From Lachnospiraceae bacterium (GTDB lineage Bacteria > Bacillota > Clostridia > Lachnospirales > Lachnospiraceae): a stretch of DNA of 64,000 nucleotides. Position 1 is the stretch's first letter; each line of letters starts with the position of its first letter. The stretch lies in the NCBI GenBank assembly GCA_902363135.1, contig CABIZF010000010.1, positions 51,108-115,107 on the forward strand, given 5' to 3'. A model generated the notes under the pieces. The model had not been told where the DNA came from. It did no database searches and saw only the letters and a list, made by a program, of their open reading frames with translations. Both the position numbers and the translations under genes were made by a program. Positions 49,176 through 56,620 of the stretch are shown piece by piece.

Positions 49176-49415
49176 ATGCAAAATAAAAATGTACAGATTC
49201 CATACGAGTTATTTTTTCAACTCCTACAATATTTTTTGATGGATAACTACGATGGCGAAGAAATAATCCGGTTGGGATTGGAGAAAAAACTGGATGCAAT
49301 GGTGAATCGTGAAGTATACAGCAAATCCAAAACAGCACCAACGGAAGAAGAAAGAGAAAAGTTCCGGCAGGAATATCTGGACAGACGGGGAATACCGGAG
49401 AACTTTCGATGGTAA
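49176..49415 (+). CDS. Small conserved mobile-element protein of unknown function
   Basis: 79 residues from the ATG at 49176 (AAAGGAGAACAG upstream): MQNKNVQIPYELFFQLLQYF, then an acidic and basic C-terminal half ending RRGIPENFRW. The pattern (IPYELF, then EYLDRRGIPENFRW) is familiar from Tn4451-like and related clostridial elements, but no function is known. Upstream a GGCAAGATT/AATCTTGCC hairpin (49120-49159) separates it from the ATPase gene. Confidence 0.7.
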   Translation: MQNKNVQIPYELFFQLLQYFLMDNYDGEEIIRLGLEKKLDAMVNREVYSKSKTAPTEEEREKFRQEYLDRRGIPENFRW

Positions 49416-49589
49416 AGGTTCTTTCTGAACACTTTATTACAGGAGCGTGTCACGCACCTGTAGATAGCAGACAAGGAGAAAGCCGGTAAGGTGTAGTCGG
49501 GAGTTGATTGGCGTAGAAGAGAATTTTCAAAAGGGAGCCCTGATTCAGGGCGCCCCTGCGGAAACGGTAGATGAAAGGAGATTGGCACA

Positions 49590-49817
49590 ATGAGAGAAGG
49601 AAGATTAGGATATAACAGTTATAACAAAAGATATGGATTATTATCATCAGATCTATGGATTGATACAGGATTTCACTGTGGAGAATGCCTGGAAGTGTTG
49701 CTTGATGATGAATGGGTTCAGACCAGAATGGAAATGAATCCTGCAAGAGAATGGTATCTTGTAGGAACACCGTATTGTGGTGATTTGGAATATATTCGGG
49801 CAAGGATACCGGAGTAA
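49590..49817 (+). CDS. DUF5348 family protein
   Basis: 75 residues: 'GRLGYNSYNKRYGLLSSDLW', 'FHCGECLEVLLDDEWVQTRM', 'REWYLVGTPYCGDLEYIRAR'. These blocks are the DUF5348 pattern seen beside relaxase genes in clostridial mobile elements. The role is unknown. GAAAGGAGATTGGCACA precedes the ATG. The 170 bases before it contain only a short AGCCCTG/CAGGGC hairpin. Confidence 0.8.
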   Translation: MREGRLGYNSYNKRYGLLSSDLWIDTGFHCGECLEVLLDDEWVQTRMEMNPAREWYLVGTPYCGDLEYIRARIPE

Positions 49818-49887
49818 AGGTCTCTGAACCCCCGGAGGGCGCAAGGGTACTTTTGATGGACGGTACGGCTGTCGAAAGTGCTTTTGC

Positions 49888-50012
49888 GTTACTTTTGACA
49901 AAAGTAACAAAACCGCCGTATCCGGCGAATATTTCTTTTTATACTATAGCTGGCAAAGATACAAATTTATGTGCCATGTCTGGCACTGGTTTTAGAAAGC
50001 GGGGTGAGGAAT
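49888..50012 (+). promoter_or_regulatory. Probable origin-of-transfer region
   Basis: Directly upstream of the relaxase are a perfect inverted repeat (GTTACTTTTG / CAAAAGTAAC with one central base, 49889-49909) and an AT-rich stretch with ACTATAGCTGGCAAAGATAC (from about 49943) and a TGCCATGTCTGGCA hairpin. MobV relaxases nick at such sites in front of their own gene. The nick site itself cannot be placed by eye. Confidence 0.5.
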
Positions 50013-51434
50013 ATGACGATGAAACGAACAATCAGTGGTATGATCGGGACAGGGTCTCTGGCTCATAACAGACGAGATTTTATAGCAGAAAATGTTGATC
50101 CAGACAGAGTGCAATTAAATATTTGTTACCGGAATGAGAATCTGAAAGAAGTCTATAAAGAGCTGTTTGATGAAGCTGTAGAACGGTATAATGTCGGGAA
50201 AAGAAAAGATCGACAGATTACAAATTATTATGAAAAGATTCGCCAAGGAAAACAGGAAAAGTTGTTCCATGAAGTGATTTTCCAGATTGGAAACCGAGAA
50301 GATATGGCTGTTGGAACAGAAGCAGGAGATCTGGCTGTAAACGTACTGGATGAGTATGTAAAAGATTTCCAGAAACGGAATCCGACACTTCGGGTATTTA
50401 GTTGCTATCTGCATCAGGATGAGGCTACTCCACATCTCCATATTGACTTTATTCCTTATGTGACGGGCTGGAAAGGAAAAGGAATGGATACCAGAGTTTC
50501 ACTGAAACAGGCATTAAAAAGTCTTGGATTTCAAGGTGGAAATAAGCATGATACGGAACTGAATCAGTGGATAAATCATGAAAAAGAAGTTCTGGCAGAG
50601 ACTGCAAAGCAGTATGGAATTGAATGGGAACAGAAAGGTACTCATGAGGAACATCTGGATGTCTATAACTTCAAGAAAAAAGAACGGAAAAAGGAAGTAC
50701 AGGAATTGGAGCAGGAGAAAGAGCATCTAACTGCTGAAAAAGAAGAATTAACAGCACAAATTGCAGAATCTAGAGCAGATATCCAGAATTTAAAAGACGA
50801 TAAGGAACAGGCAATCAAGGCGAAGCAAGAAGCAGAACAAAAGGCAGGGAGCGCAGAAAAAGAACTAAAAAGCCTGGAAGATCGCAGAGAACAGCTACAA
50901 CCGATTATGGATAGTGTGAGCAAAGAAATCAAAGAATATGGAACGGTTAAAATGTTACTGCCGGAGGCGGGCACGCTAGAACGGGCAGTAACCTATCGAG
51001 ATAAAAAAATTAAACCACTGTTTCTTCAAATAAAGAATAAGGTTGCTGTAATGGCGGCTCAGGTTAAAGAACTCACGAAAGAGGTGGAAGGTTGGAAGAG
51101 AAAATATCAAAAGGTGAAACAAAAATATAATGCTATTCAGAGAGAACTGGATGATATACGTAAAGATAATCAGAAATTGTCAGAAGAAAAAGATATATTA
51201 CAAGGTGTTTCTGATAGGTATGATCGTGTTGTGCGTGTTCTTGGAATAGAAACTGTAGATACAGCAGTACAGCAGGATATTCAAAACGAGAAAGTCCTGG
51301 AAGAAAAGCGACGGATGGAACAAATGCCGAAGGGAAATATTCATGAAAGATTGGCATGGGGAATGAAAAAAAGCGAGATGGAGAATCAGCAGCGTAAGAA
51401 AACTAAATCAAAAAACAGAGAAATGGAGAGATAA
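50013..51434 (+). CDS. MobV/Pre-type relaxase
   Basis: 473 residues from the ATG at 50013 (GGGGTGAGGAAT upstream). The N-terminal 210 residues form the relaxase: 'VQLNICYRNENLKEVYKELF' and the metal-binding motif 'CYLHQDEATPHLHIDFIPYV' (H-x-D-E-x2-P-H-L-H), as in pMV158 MobM. Residues about 215-310 and 350-420 are coiled coil (EVQELEQEKEHLTAEKEELT). It should nick at an oriT close by and lead the strand into a co-resident conjugation machine. Confidence 0.93.
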   Translation: MTMKRTISGMIGTGSLAHNRRDFIAENVDPDRVQLNICYRNENLKEVYKELFDEAVERYNVGKRKDRQITNYYEKIRQGKQEKLFHEVIFQIGNREDMAVGTEAGDLAVNVLDEYVKDFQKRNPTLRVFSCYLHQDEATPHLHIDFIPYVTGWKGKGMDTRVSLKQALKSLGFQGGNKHDTELNQWINHEKEVLAETAKQYGIEWEQKGTHEEHLDVYNFKKKERKKEVQELEQEKEHLTAEKEELTAQIAESRADIQNLKDDKEQAIKAKQEAEQKAGSAEKELKSLEDRREQLQPIMDSVSKEIKEYGTVKMLLPEAGTLERAVTYRDKKIKPLFLQIKNKVAVMAAQVKELTKEVEGWKRKYQKVKQKYNAIQRELDDIRKDNQKLSEEKDILQGVSDRYDRVVRVLGIETVDTAVQQDIQNEKVLEEKRRMEQMPKGNIHERLAWGMKKSEMENQQRKKTKSKNREMER

Positions 51435-51438
51435 GATT

Positions 51439-51813
51439 ATGGAAACACACATTTATGATGAAAAGAACGGATTAAGCTATACTTTGCATGGAGATTATTA
51501 TTTGCCGGATTTGGTATTGAATGAAGAAGAACCGATATATGGGAAATATGGAATGCTGAGGAAACAGTTTCTGAAGGAACACAGATTAGCAAAATATCAA
51601 TATTTGTTGTTGACTGGAAAGCTGACGGAACACCTGAATCAAATTGATCAGGAGAGCAGAGAGCAGGTGGAAATGCTTATGGAACAGATGGCAGAAAAAC
51701 AGGGCGTAACTGAAGAATTAAAGGTACAGAATCGGACGAAGTGGGTTAGACTGATGAATAATATAAAAGCTAGTGCAGAAGAAATGGTGTTGAGAGAAAT
51801 ACTTTATATATAA
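51439..51813 (+). CDS. tnpV: TnpV-like transposon protein
   Basis: 124 residues: 'LSYTLHGDYYLPDLVLNEEE', 'YGKYGMLRKQFLKEHRLAKY', 'QMAEKQGVTEELKVQNRTKW'. This is the pattern of TnpV from the clostridial Tn4451/Tn4453 group. No function has been shown for it. It starts four bases after the relaxase stop. Confidence 0.85.
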   Translation: METHIYDEKNGLSYTLHGDYYLPDLVLNEEEPIYGKYGMLRKQFLKEHRLAKYQYLLLTGKLTEHLNQIDQESREQVEMLMEQMAEKQGVTEELKVQNRTKWVRLMNNIKASAEEMVLREILYI

Positions 51814-51894
51814 GTATAGTTTGTAAAGGACTGAACAGGAAAAGCATAATACTATCCGGCTTATTAAGATTTATTTCACATCTCTTGATTTTTA

Positions 51895-51930
51895 TTACGG
51901 TTACTGATATAGTTATTACAGTAACCGTAA
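51895..51930. promoter_or_regulatory. PadR operator
   Basis: Perfect 12-bp arms TTACGGTTACTG and CAGTAACCGTAA with a 12-base spacer lie directly before the padR ribosome site, so the regulator likely represses its own operon. Confidence 0.75.
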
Positions 51931-51945
51931 TAAGGAGGGAATGCC

Positions 51946-52269
51946 ATGAGGGATAATGTGAAAAGTGGTGCACTCACAGAAGTGACATTCTATATTTTGC
52001 TTTCACTTTATTCACCTAAACACGGATATGCTGTCATGCAGTTCATTGAAGAAAAAACAGGTGGGCGACTTTCATTGGGAGCAGGCACTTTATATGGTGC
52101 ATTAAATTCAATGCTGGAAAAGGGATGGATTGAGCTTTTCGGAGATAGTGAAGGTAGAAAAAAAGAGTATCTTATCACTGTAAAAGGAAAGGAGATAGCT
52201 GAAAAAGAACTTATAAGACTTCGTGAACTTGTAGGTATTGCAAGCGGAATTGTAGGAGGTATACTATGA
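51946..52269 (+). CDS. PadR family transcriptional regulator
   Basis: 107 residues of winged helix: 'EVTFYILLSLYSPKHGYAVM', 'GGRLSLGAGTLYGALNSMLE', 'SEGRKKEYLITVKGKEIAEK'. AAGGAGGGAATGCC precedes the ATG. The stop overlaps the DUF2812 gene by four bases, a pairing common in Firmicutes, where PadR controls a membrane protein in response to envelope stress or drugs. Confidence 0.92.
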   Translation: MRDNVKSGALTEVTFYILLSLYSPKHGYAVMQFIEEKTGGRLSLGAGTLYGALNSMLEKGWIELFGDSEGRKKEYLITVKGKEIAEKELIRLRELVGIASGIVGGIL

Positions 52270-52853
52270 GCAAAAAGTGTTATCGTTTTTTTGGTGGGCT
52301 ATTAACGGTACAGAAAAACTGGTTGAATAAGATGGCTGAAAAAGGTTATCGCCTTATTCGAACGGGAAAATTACTCTATGAATTTGAAAAATGTAAGCCA
52401 GGTCAAGTTCAATATTGCGTGGAGTTTATAGGACAAAAATCAAAAGCTAATGCTGAAGATTACCATGATTTCTTGGAAGAAATGGGATATTCCGTATTCT
52501 ATAAAAATATCAATCTTAATTATTCTGTTGGTAAAGTTCGCTGGCGTCCGTGGGCTGAAATTGGCGGTCGTGTTGCAACAAACACTACAACATTTAACAG
52601 GGAATTGCTGATTGTAGAAAAAGAAAATGATGGAAAACCTTTTGACCTTCATACGTACTATGAAGATAGGGCAAATTATTACAGTAATTTGCGAAATCCC
52701 TGGCTTTTATTAATGCTTATGCTCGCGGCATTTGCTACTGTAAATCGGTCTGTTATTTTAGGCATAGTTGCTGTGATTTTTCTAATTCCTGTCATTATAT
52801 ACCAGTTGCAAATTATGAAAAATAGGCATGAAGCGAAGATGAAGGAGTGGTGA
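52266..52853 (+). CDS. DUF2812 domain membrane protein
   Basis: 195 residues. The N-terminal 120 residues carry the DUF2812 pattern ('NWLNKMAEKGYRLIRTGKLL', 'YEFEKCKPGQVQYCVEFIGQ', 'DFLEEMGYSVFYKNINLNYS'); two membrane helices follow (LLMLMLAAFATVNRSVILG, VAVIFLIPVIIYQLQIM). It is co-translated with padR. No biochemical role is established for the family. Confidence 0.85.
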   Translation: MSKKCYRFFGGLLTVQKNWLNKMAEKGYRLIRTGKLLYEFEKCKPGQVQYCVEFIGQKSKANAEDYHDFLEEMGYSVFYKNINLNYSVGKVRWRPWAEIGGRVATNTTTFNRELLIVEKENDGKPFDLHTYYEDRANYYSNLRNPWLLLMLMLAAFATVNRSVILGIVAVIFLIPVIIYQLQIMKNRHEAKMKEW

Positions 52854-53018
52854 TTCAGGATAACAAGGTTGGTTTAGTTGATGCAATGTAATACACTGTC
52901 GTTTGAGGGTTAGTAGCCCGTTCTTAAACTTGTGGGCAGTTTGTTGCTGATGATATAAATATTAGAGAAAATTAATTGAAAGTTAAAAAAAGAAAGTAAT
53001 AAGTAAACAAAGGCTCAA

Positions 53019-53047
53019 TTGTAAACATGTATTGGGAACGCTATAAT
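53019..53047 (+). promoter_or_regulatory. Promoter of the XRE gene at 53074
   Basis: TTGTAA, 17 bases, TATAAT; the gene starts 27 bases later behind AGGAGGTGTGAACA. Confidence 0.7.
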
Positions 53048-53073
53048 GGAAATAAGGACAGGAGGTGTGAACA

Positions 53074-54129
53074 ATGCGTATTGGTGAGCAGATAAAAAAC
53101 TATCGAAAAACTGCGGGATTAACACAAGAACAGGTGGCAAATTATCTGGGTGTTTCTACTCCAGCGGTAAATAAATGGGAAAAGGGAAATACATATCCCG
53201 ATATCTCATTACTTCCAGCTTTGGCACGACTATTGAAAATTGATATGAATGAATTGTTTTCGTTTCGTGAAGAATTGACAGAAAAAGAGATTGGACAATT
53301 TGTGAATGAACTTTCGGAAGTTTCATTGGACAGCTTTACAGAGGCTTTCGAGATGGCATCTCGTAAAATACAGGAGTATCCTCATTGCGACTTATTAATA
53401 TATACGATCGCAACCGTTCTGAACGGATCTTTGACTTTGTCAGATCTTAATGACGAAGAACGAATGGAATATAATACAGCTATTATTGAGTGGCTGGAAC
53501 GAACAGCAGATAGTCAGGATGAAAGAGTGAGAAATTCAAGCGTTTTTATACTTGCAACAAAATATGTCCAAATGGAGAAATATGAAGAAGCAAATGCCCT
53601 TTTGAAAAAAATTCCTGATACTGTAATTGATGCAACGATTATGAAAACAAGTGTATTAGCACATCAGGAAGGAACAGACACTGCTGCGTTATTCCTGGAG
53701 GGGAAACTGCTACAGGCAGTTGTCAATATTCAAAGCTACTTGTATAAGTTAATTGAAATGGAAGAAGAAACAGGAAATCATGATAAAGCAGAGAGAATTG
53801 CTGAGATTACAGATCACATGATATCGTTGTTTGGACTATGGAATTACGGCAACACAGTGCCATATCTGCTGATTGCTGGATATCGAAAAGATGTAGAAAA
53901 ATGTGTTCAGTTAATTAAGCAATTATTAAGTGAATCACAGAAGCCTTGGAATATGACACAATCCCCTTTGTATTACAGGTATGAAGATACTGCACAGGGA
54001 AAAGCTTTTTCGGGACTTGGAAAAAATTTTGTTCGTGAATTGTATTCGGAAATTGAAAATAAGAAAGAGTATGAATTCTTGAGGGGGAATAAGGAACTCG
54101 AATCAATTTTTGAGGAACACTTGAAATAG
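53074..54129 (+). CDS. XRE-family regulator with a helical repeat C-terminus
   Basis: 351 residues. HTH_3 domain at 1-60 ('IKNYRKTAGLTQEQVANYLG', 'VSTPAVNKWEKGNTYPDISL'). The long C-terminal part consists of paired helices like a tetratricopeptide array ('YVQMEKYEEANALLKKIPD', 'EETGNHDKAERIAEITDHMI'). Such regulators in Firmicutes often respond to peptides or control nearby genes. No clear target is adjacent; it may be cargo of the element. Confidence 0.85.
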   Translation: MRIGEQIKNYRKTAGLTQEQVANYLGVSTPAVNKWEKGNTYPDISLLPALARLLKIDMNELFSFREELTEKEIGQFVNELSEVSLDSFTEAFEMASRKIQEYPHCDLLIYTIATVLNGSLTLSDLNDEERMEYNTAIIEWLERTADSQDERVRNSSVFILATKYVQMEKYEEANALLKKIPDTVIDATIMKTSVLAHQEGTDTAALFLEGKLLQAVVNIQSYLYKLIEMEEETGNHDKAERIAEITDHMISLFGLWNYGNTVPYLLIAGYRKDVEKCVQLIKQLLSESQKPWNMTQSPLYYRYEDTAQGKAFSGLGKNFVRELYSEIENKKEYEFLRGNKELESIFEEHLK

Positions 54130-54212
54130 GTTGTAAAAATGTATGGAAATAGATGTAGTTGAGAAAGAAGAAAATTTTTGACATTTCCACAGATGCGTGC
54201 TAATATGATTAT

Positions 54213-54303
54213 AGAAAAAGAGTGCTACCGATAGACGGTTAGTCCACATACTTATTGATTACAAAAATAACCGTTCAGTTTGCAGGCTGGGGCGGTTATT
54301 TTT
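54213..54303 (+). ncRNA. Antitoxin RNA of a par/Fst-like type I toxin-antitoxin locus
   Basis: A promoter at 54178-54206 (TTGACA, 17 bases, TAATAT) leads into about 90 bases ending in a terminator (AAAAATAACCG / CGGTTATTTTT, 54263-54303). Near its 5' end GTGCTACCGATAGACGG and TTAGTCC (54222-54245) recur, on the other strand, in the 5' leader of the toxin mRNA (54470-54498). Both transcripts converge and share the terminator, the layout of the pAD1 par system, where RNA II blocks translation of Fst mRNA. Confidence 0.75.
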
Positions 54304-54394
54304 GTGGTTTATGATTATCTTTGCCTAATGTATATCCGATACTAAAGCAGGTTAAGCCGAAGCTCACTACTGCTATGAAGTCAACAATACTCAT
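54296..54394 (-). CDS. Small hydrophobic toxin (holin-like, Fst/par-type)
   Basis: 32 residues: MSIVDFIAVVSFGLTCFSIG, then YTLGKDNHKPQK. One membrane helix and a short polar, basic tail, the form of Fst and of the 'putative holin-like toxin' family. GGAAAGGAGGGCTAAGCCA precedes the ATG. Its stop lies in the shared terminator stem. It is expected to damage the membrane if the antitoxin RNA is lost, so it should favour keeping the mobile element. Confidence 0.8.
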   Translation of the reverse strand: MSIVDFIAVVSFGLTCFSIGYTLGKDNHKPQK

Positions 54395-54508
54395 TGGCTT
54401 AGCCCTCCTTTCCACTGGATTCCTTTACAGGTTTCTATGTAATCAGAGGGTCACAGTCCCTCTGGAGAAGGACTAACCGCCTACCGTTATGGTAGCACCC
54501 ATGTTCTG

Positions 54509-54537
54509 ATTATAACAGCCTGAAACTGTCGGTGCAA
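54509..54537 (-). promoter_or_regulatory. Toxin promoter
   Basis: On the minus strand TTGCAC, 17 bases, TATAAT. The mRNA starts near 54502 with a leader of about 110 bases carrying the sequence complementary in design to the antitoxin RNA. Confidence 0.8.
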
Positions 54538-54595
54538 TATAAAATTGGCAGAGCAGAATCCAGCAACTGTAGAAGAAAATTTTTTGAGTATTTTC

Positions 54596-54615
54596 CGGTG
54601 CCAAAACGGTGCCAA
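54596..54615. other. Probable integrase arm-binding site, right end
   Basis: CGGTGCCAAAACGGTGCCAA, identical to 45781-45800, lies about 100 bases inside attR. Confidence 0.6.
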
Positions 54616-54716
54616 GAAATCAGGCAAATCAAAATAGGTGGTGCAATTCAGCCGTTTTTCACTGTATTTTGGAGAGAAAACAATAAAAAATATGAGATAA
54701 AACGGGATTAAAGTAT

Positions 54717-54757
54717 CGTGAAGGTGGACGTACTGTAGGATCAGGACGTGTTGCTAC
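54717..54757. other. attR: 41-bp core with tuf 3' end
   Basis: Identical to 45532-45572. It is followed by the last tuf codons (encoding TVIE and a stop) and the native tuf trailer. Confidence 0.9.
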
Positions 54758-54817
54758 CGTTATCGAGTAATCACTGACTACAGATAATAATATAAATTTG
54801 GTGTCGTAAGATACCGT

Positions 54818-54869
54818 GTGTCCAAACGTAAGATGCCCCGGAACCGCAAGGTTTCCGGGGTTTTTCTGT
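54818..54869 (+). terminator. tuf trailer and terminator, copy 2
   Basis: GTGTCCAAACGTAAGATGCC, stem CCCCGGAACC / GGTTTCCGGGG, then TTTTTCTGT; nearly identical to 45625-45676. This was probably the original tuf terminator, displaced by the insertion. Confidence 0.85.
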
Positions 54870-54973
54870 TGACTGGAAAAGTTGAACGGCTCAATGATTA
54901 TTTCAGTGTTGAAAGAAATCGCAGCGGCGAAATGGTTATGTTTGGCAATATCAATGCCTACGTAAATATTCAT
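54870..54973 (-). pseudogene. IS110-family transposase, N-terminal fragment
   Basis: Minus-strand frame from the ATG at 54973 (GGGAGGTACAACCTC before it): MNIYVGIDIAKHNHFAAAIS, then about 15 residues, after which it runs straight into the tuf trailer. The first 35 residues match the start of IS110/IS1111 transposases, with the first RuvC-like aspartate in GIDIAK; the remaining 350 or so residues are gone. The 320 bases up to the next gene show no other coding content. Confidence 0.75.
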
Positions 54974-55294
54974 GAGGTTGTACCTCCCTTTCCAAAAGTT
55001 TGATGCCATGATGTCCACCATTGATTATCATCGTAGACTTGATAGAAATAAGTACTCTGAGTGAAGACACTCCGGTAACATCCAGCTAATAAACAATTCA
55101 GTAAGGTTGCTCTTTGATAATCTAAGAATAGAGTTTTGGGTTAGAATGTGATAGAATATAAGAGAAAAATTGGGATTCATCGAGTCCTTTTGTGATTTGC
55201 AACTGCTGGTTGACAGATTTACAGCCTGAAATGGTGGAATGCAAACAGCAAAACTGCTATATTTAGCTCATAAAATCTGCAAAAGGAGGAAAAA

Positions 55295-56305
55295 ATGATT
55301 TTAGCTGATAAGATTACAGAGGAAAGAAAAAAGAATGGATGGTCACAGGAAGAACTAGCCAATCAGTTGGGTGTATCCAGACAGGCAGTATCTAAGTGGG
55401 AAAGTGCAGGAGCTGTTCCAGATTTGCAAAGAATTTTACAGATGTCGGAGCTTTTTGGTGTTAGTACAGATTACCTATTAAAAGATGAAATGAAAGCAGA
55501 AAATATCACTTATCACGAAAGTACTGAAAGCTATGCCGAACCGTTGAAAAAAGTAACTATGGAGAATGCAAATGAATTTCTTGACATGAAAAGAAATGGA
55601 TCCAAAGTAGTGGCAAACGCAACAAGTATGTGTATCTCAAGTCCAATATTATTGATTGTTCTTGTGGCAATGGCAGAAGATAGCGTATTTCATGTTTCGG
55701 AATCTCTGGCAACAGTATTTGGATGTGTTTTTTTGCTTGGAATGGTTGCGGCAGCCGTCTTTTTGTTTATTACATATGGAATGCGTGAATCACATATGGA
55801 ACATTTTGAAAAAGAATGCTTTGAAACAGAGTATGGTGTATCTGGAATGGTACGAGAAAAAAAAGAGTCCTATGAACCGATGTTTATCAGAGGAACAGCT
55901 GTTGGGGTAGTGCTTTGTATACTGGCAGTGATTCCGACAATTATTGCCGGAGCCATGGAAGCGCCTGACTATTACTGTGGTCTTTCCGTTGGATTGCTGC
56001 TATTCGTAATTGCAATAGGAGTGAATCTGTTGATTCGTGTTGGGATGGTAAAAAGCAGTTACGATACCCTTCTTCAGGAAGGTGAATATACAAAAGAAGA
56101 AAAACTGTTTAAGAAAAAGACGGACACATTTTCTGGTGTATATTGGTGCTTGACTACAGCGATTTACCTTGCATGGAGCTTCTGGACGATGAGCTGGGAT
56201 ATTACATGGATTGTATGGCCGGTTGCAGGTGTTTTGTTTGCAGCATTGCTTGGTGTGGTGAAAATGGTGTTAAAGAATGGCAGTGAAACTCAGCACTATA
56301 TTTAA
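55295..56305 (+). CDS. XRE-family regulator with membrane domain
   Basis: 336 residues. HTH_3 at 1-62 ('ERKKNGWSQEELANQLGVSR', 'QAVSKWESAGAVPDLQRILQ'). The C-terminal 200 residues have about five membrane segments (ISSPILLIVLVAMAEDSVFH, VFGCVFLLGMVAAAVFLFI, AVGVVLCILAVIPTIIAGAM, and two more). AAAAGGAGGAAAAA precedes the ATG. This is a common Firmicutes type of membrane-tethered regulator; its signal is unknown. The stop codon lies inside the repeat that follows. Confidence 0.88.
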   Translation: MILADKITEERKKNGWSQEELANQLGVSRQAVSKWESAGAVPDLQRILQMSELFGVSTDYLLKDEMKAENITYHESTESYAEPLKKVTMENANEFLDMKRNGSKVVANATSMCISSPILLIVLVAMAEDSVFHVSESLATVFGCVFLLGMVAAAVFLFITYGMRESHMEHFEKECFETEYGVSGMVREKKESYEPMFIRGTAVGVVLCILAVIPTIIAGAMEAPDYYCGLSVGLLLFVIAIGVNLLIRVGMVKSSYDTLLQEGEYTKEEKLFKKKTDTFSGVYWCLTTAIYLAWSFWTMSWDITWIVWPVAGVLFAALLGVVKMVLKNGSETQHYI

Positions 56306-56459
56306 CCGAATCAAGCAAGTCCCCTGCTTCAATTGCGCAAAGCAATAAGCAGTGGGTTGGGACTTGCTTGTATCAGGAGTGGTGCAAGCCACTCCTGATA
56401 AGCTGCGAAGCAGCATTCGGTTATGAGCAAGTAGCGAAGCGGATTGCGAATATCCGCTT
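56304..56459 (+). repeat. Dispersed structured repeat, variant copy F
   Basis: Same helix order as copy B but different sequence: closing pair AACCGAAT/ATTCGGTT; arm AAGCAAGTCCC / GGGACTTGCTT with inner ATTGC/GCAAT; arm TATCAGGAGTGG / CCACTCCTGATA; GCTGC-GAA-GCAGC; core ATGAGCAAGTAGCGAAGC; tail GGATTGCGAATATCCGCTT. The CCCTG/CAGGG hairpin is absent. The last bases (CTTGACG) serve as the -35 box of the next RNA. Confidence 0.85.
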
Positions 56460-56560
56460 GACGGTGGAGAGATGCGTAATAATATAATTATAGAAAAAGA
56501 GTGCTGCCGATAGACGGTTAGTCCGATATATGATGTGACAAAAATTGCCGCCTAGTTTAC
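56458..56560 (+). ncRNA. Truncated orphan antitoxin RNA (second par-like locus)
   Basis: TTGACG, 16 bases, TAATAT, then GTGCTGCCGATAGACGG and TTAGTCC as in the locus at 54213. The left terminator arm (AAAAATTGCCG) is present, but the right arm and the toxin gene are missing because the IS3 element begins about 10 bases later. Confidence 0.6.
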
Positions 56561-56620
56561 CAGTGATATGATACCCTCAAGTAGGACACAAAAATATAAA
56601 AACCTACTTGTGGGTATTTT

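Larger units (their letters stand above)
45532..54757 (+). mobile_element. Integrative mobilizable element inserted in the 3' end of tuf
   Basis: Bounded by a perfect 41-bp direct repeat. Contents left to right: repressor (-), excisionase, tyrosine integrase, broken small frame, RepA-like ATPase, two small proteins, MobV relaxase, TnpV, PadR and DUF2812 genes, XRE regulator, type I toxin-antitoxin. One unit is 9185 bp. It has a relaxase but no conjugation secretion genes, so it is mobilizable rather than self-transmissible. Near each end lie tandem GGTGCCAAAAC motifs, likely integrase arm sites. The DNA is AT-richer than the flanking ribosomal genes. Confidence 0.9.

Noticed and set aside
45844..54129. 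Antibiotic resistance cargo on the mobile element
   Set aside because: No resistance gene is recognisable; the non-transfer genes are regulators, a DUF2812 protein and the toxin-antitoxin locus.
54659..55021. 120-codon minus-strand frame read as one gene
   Set aside because: It is a chance fusion: the first part is the IS110 transposase start, the rest runs antisense through the tuf trailer and attR.
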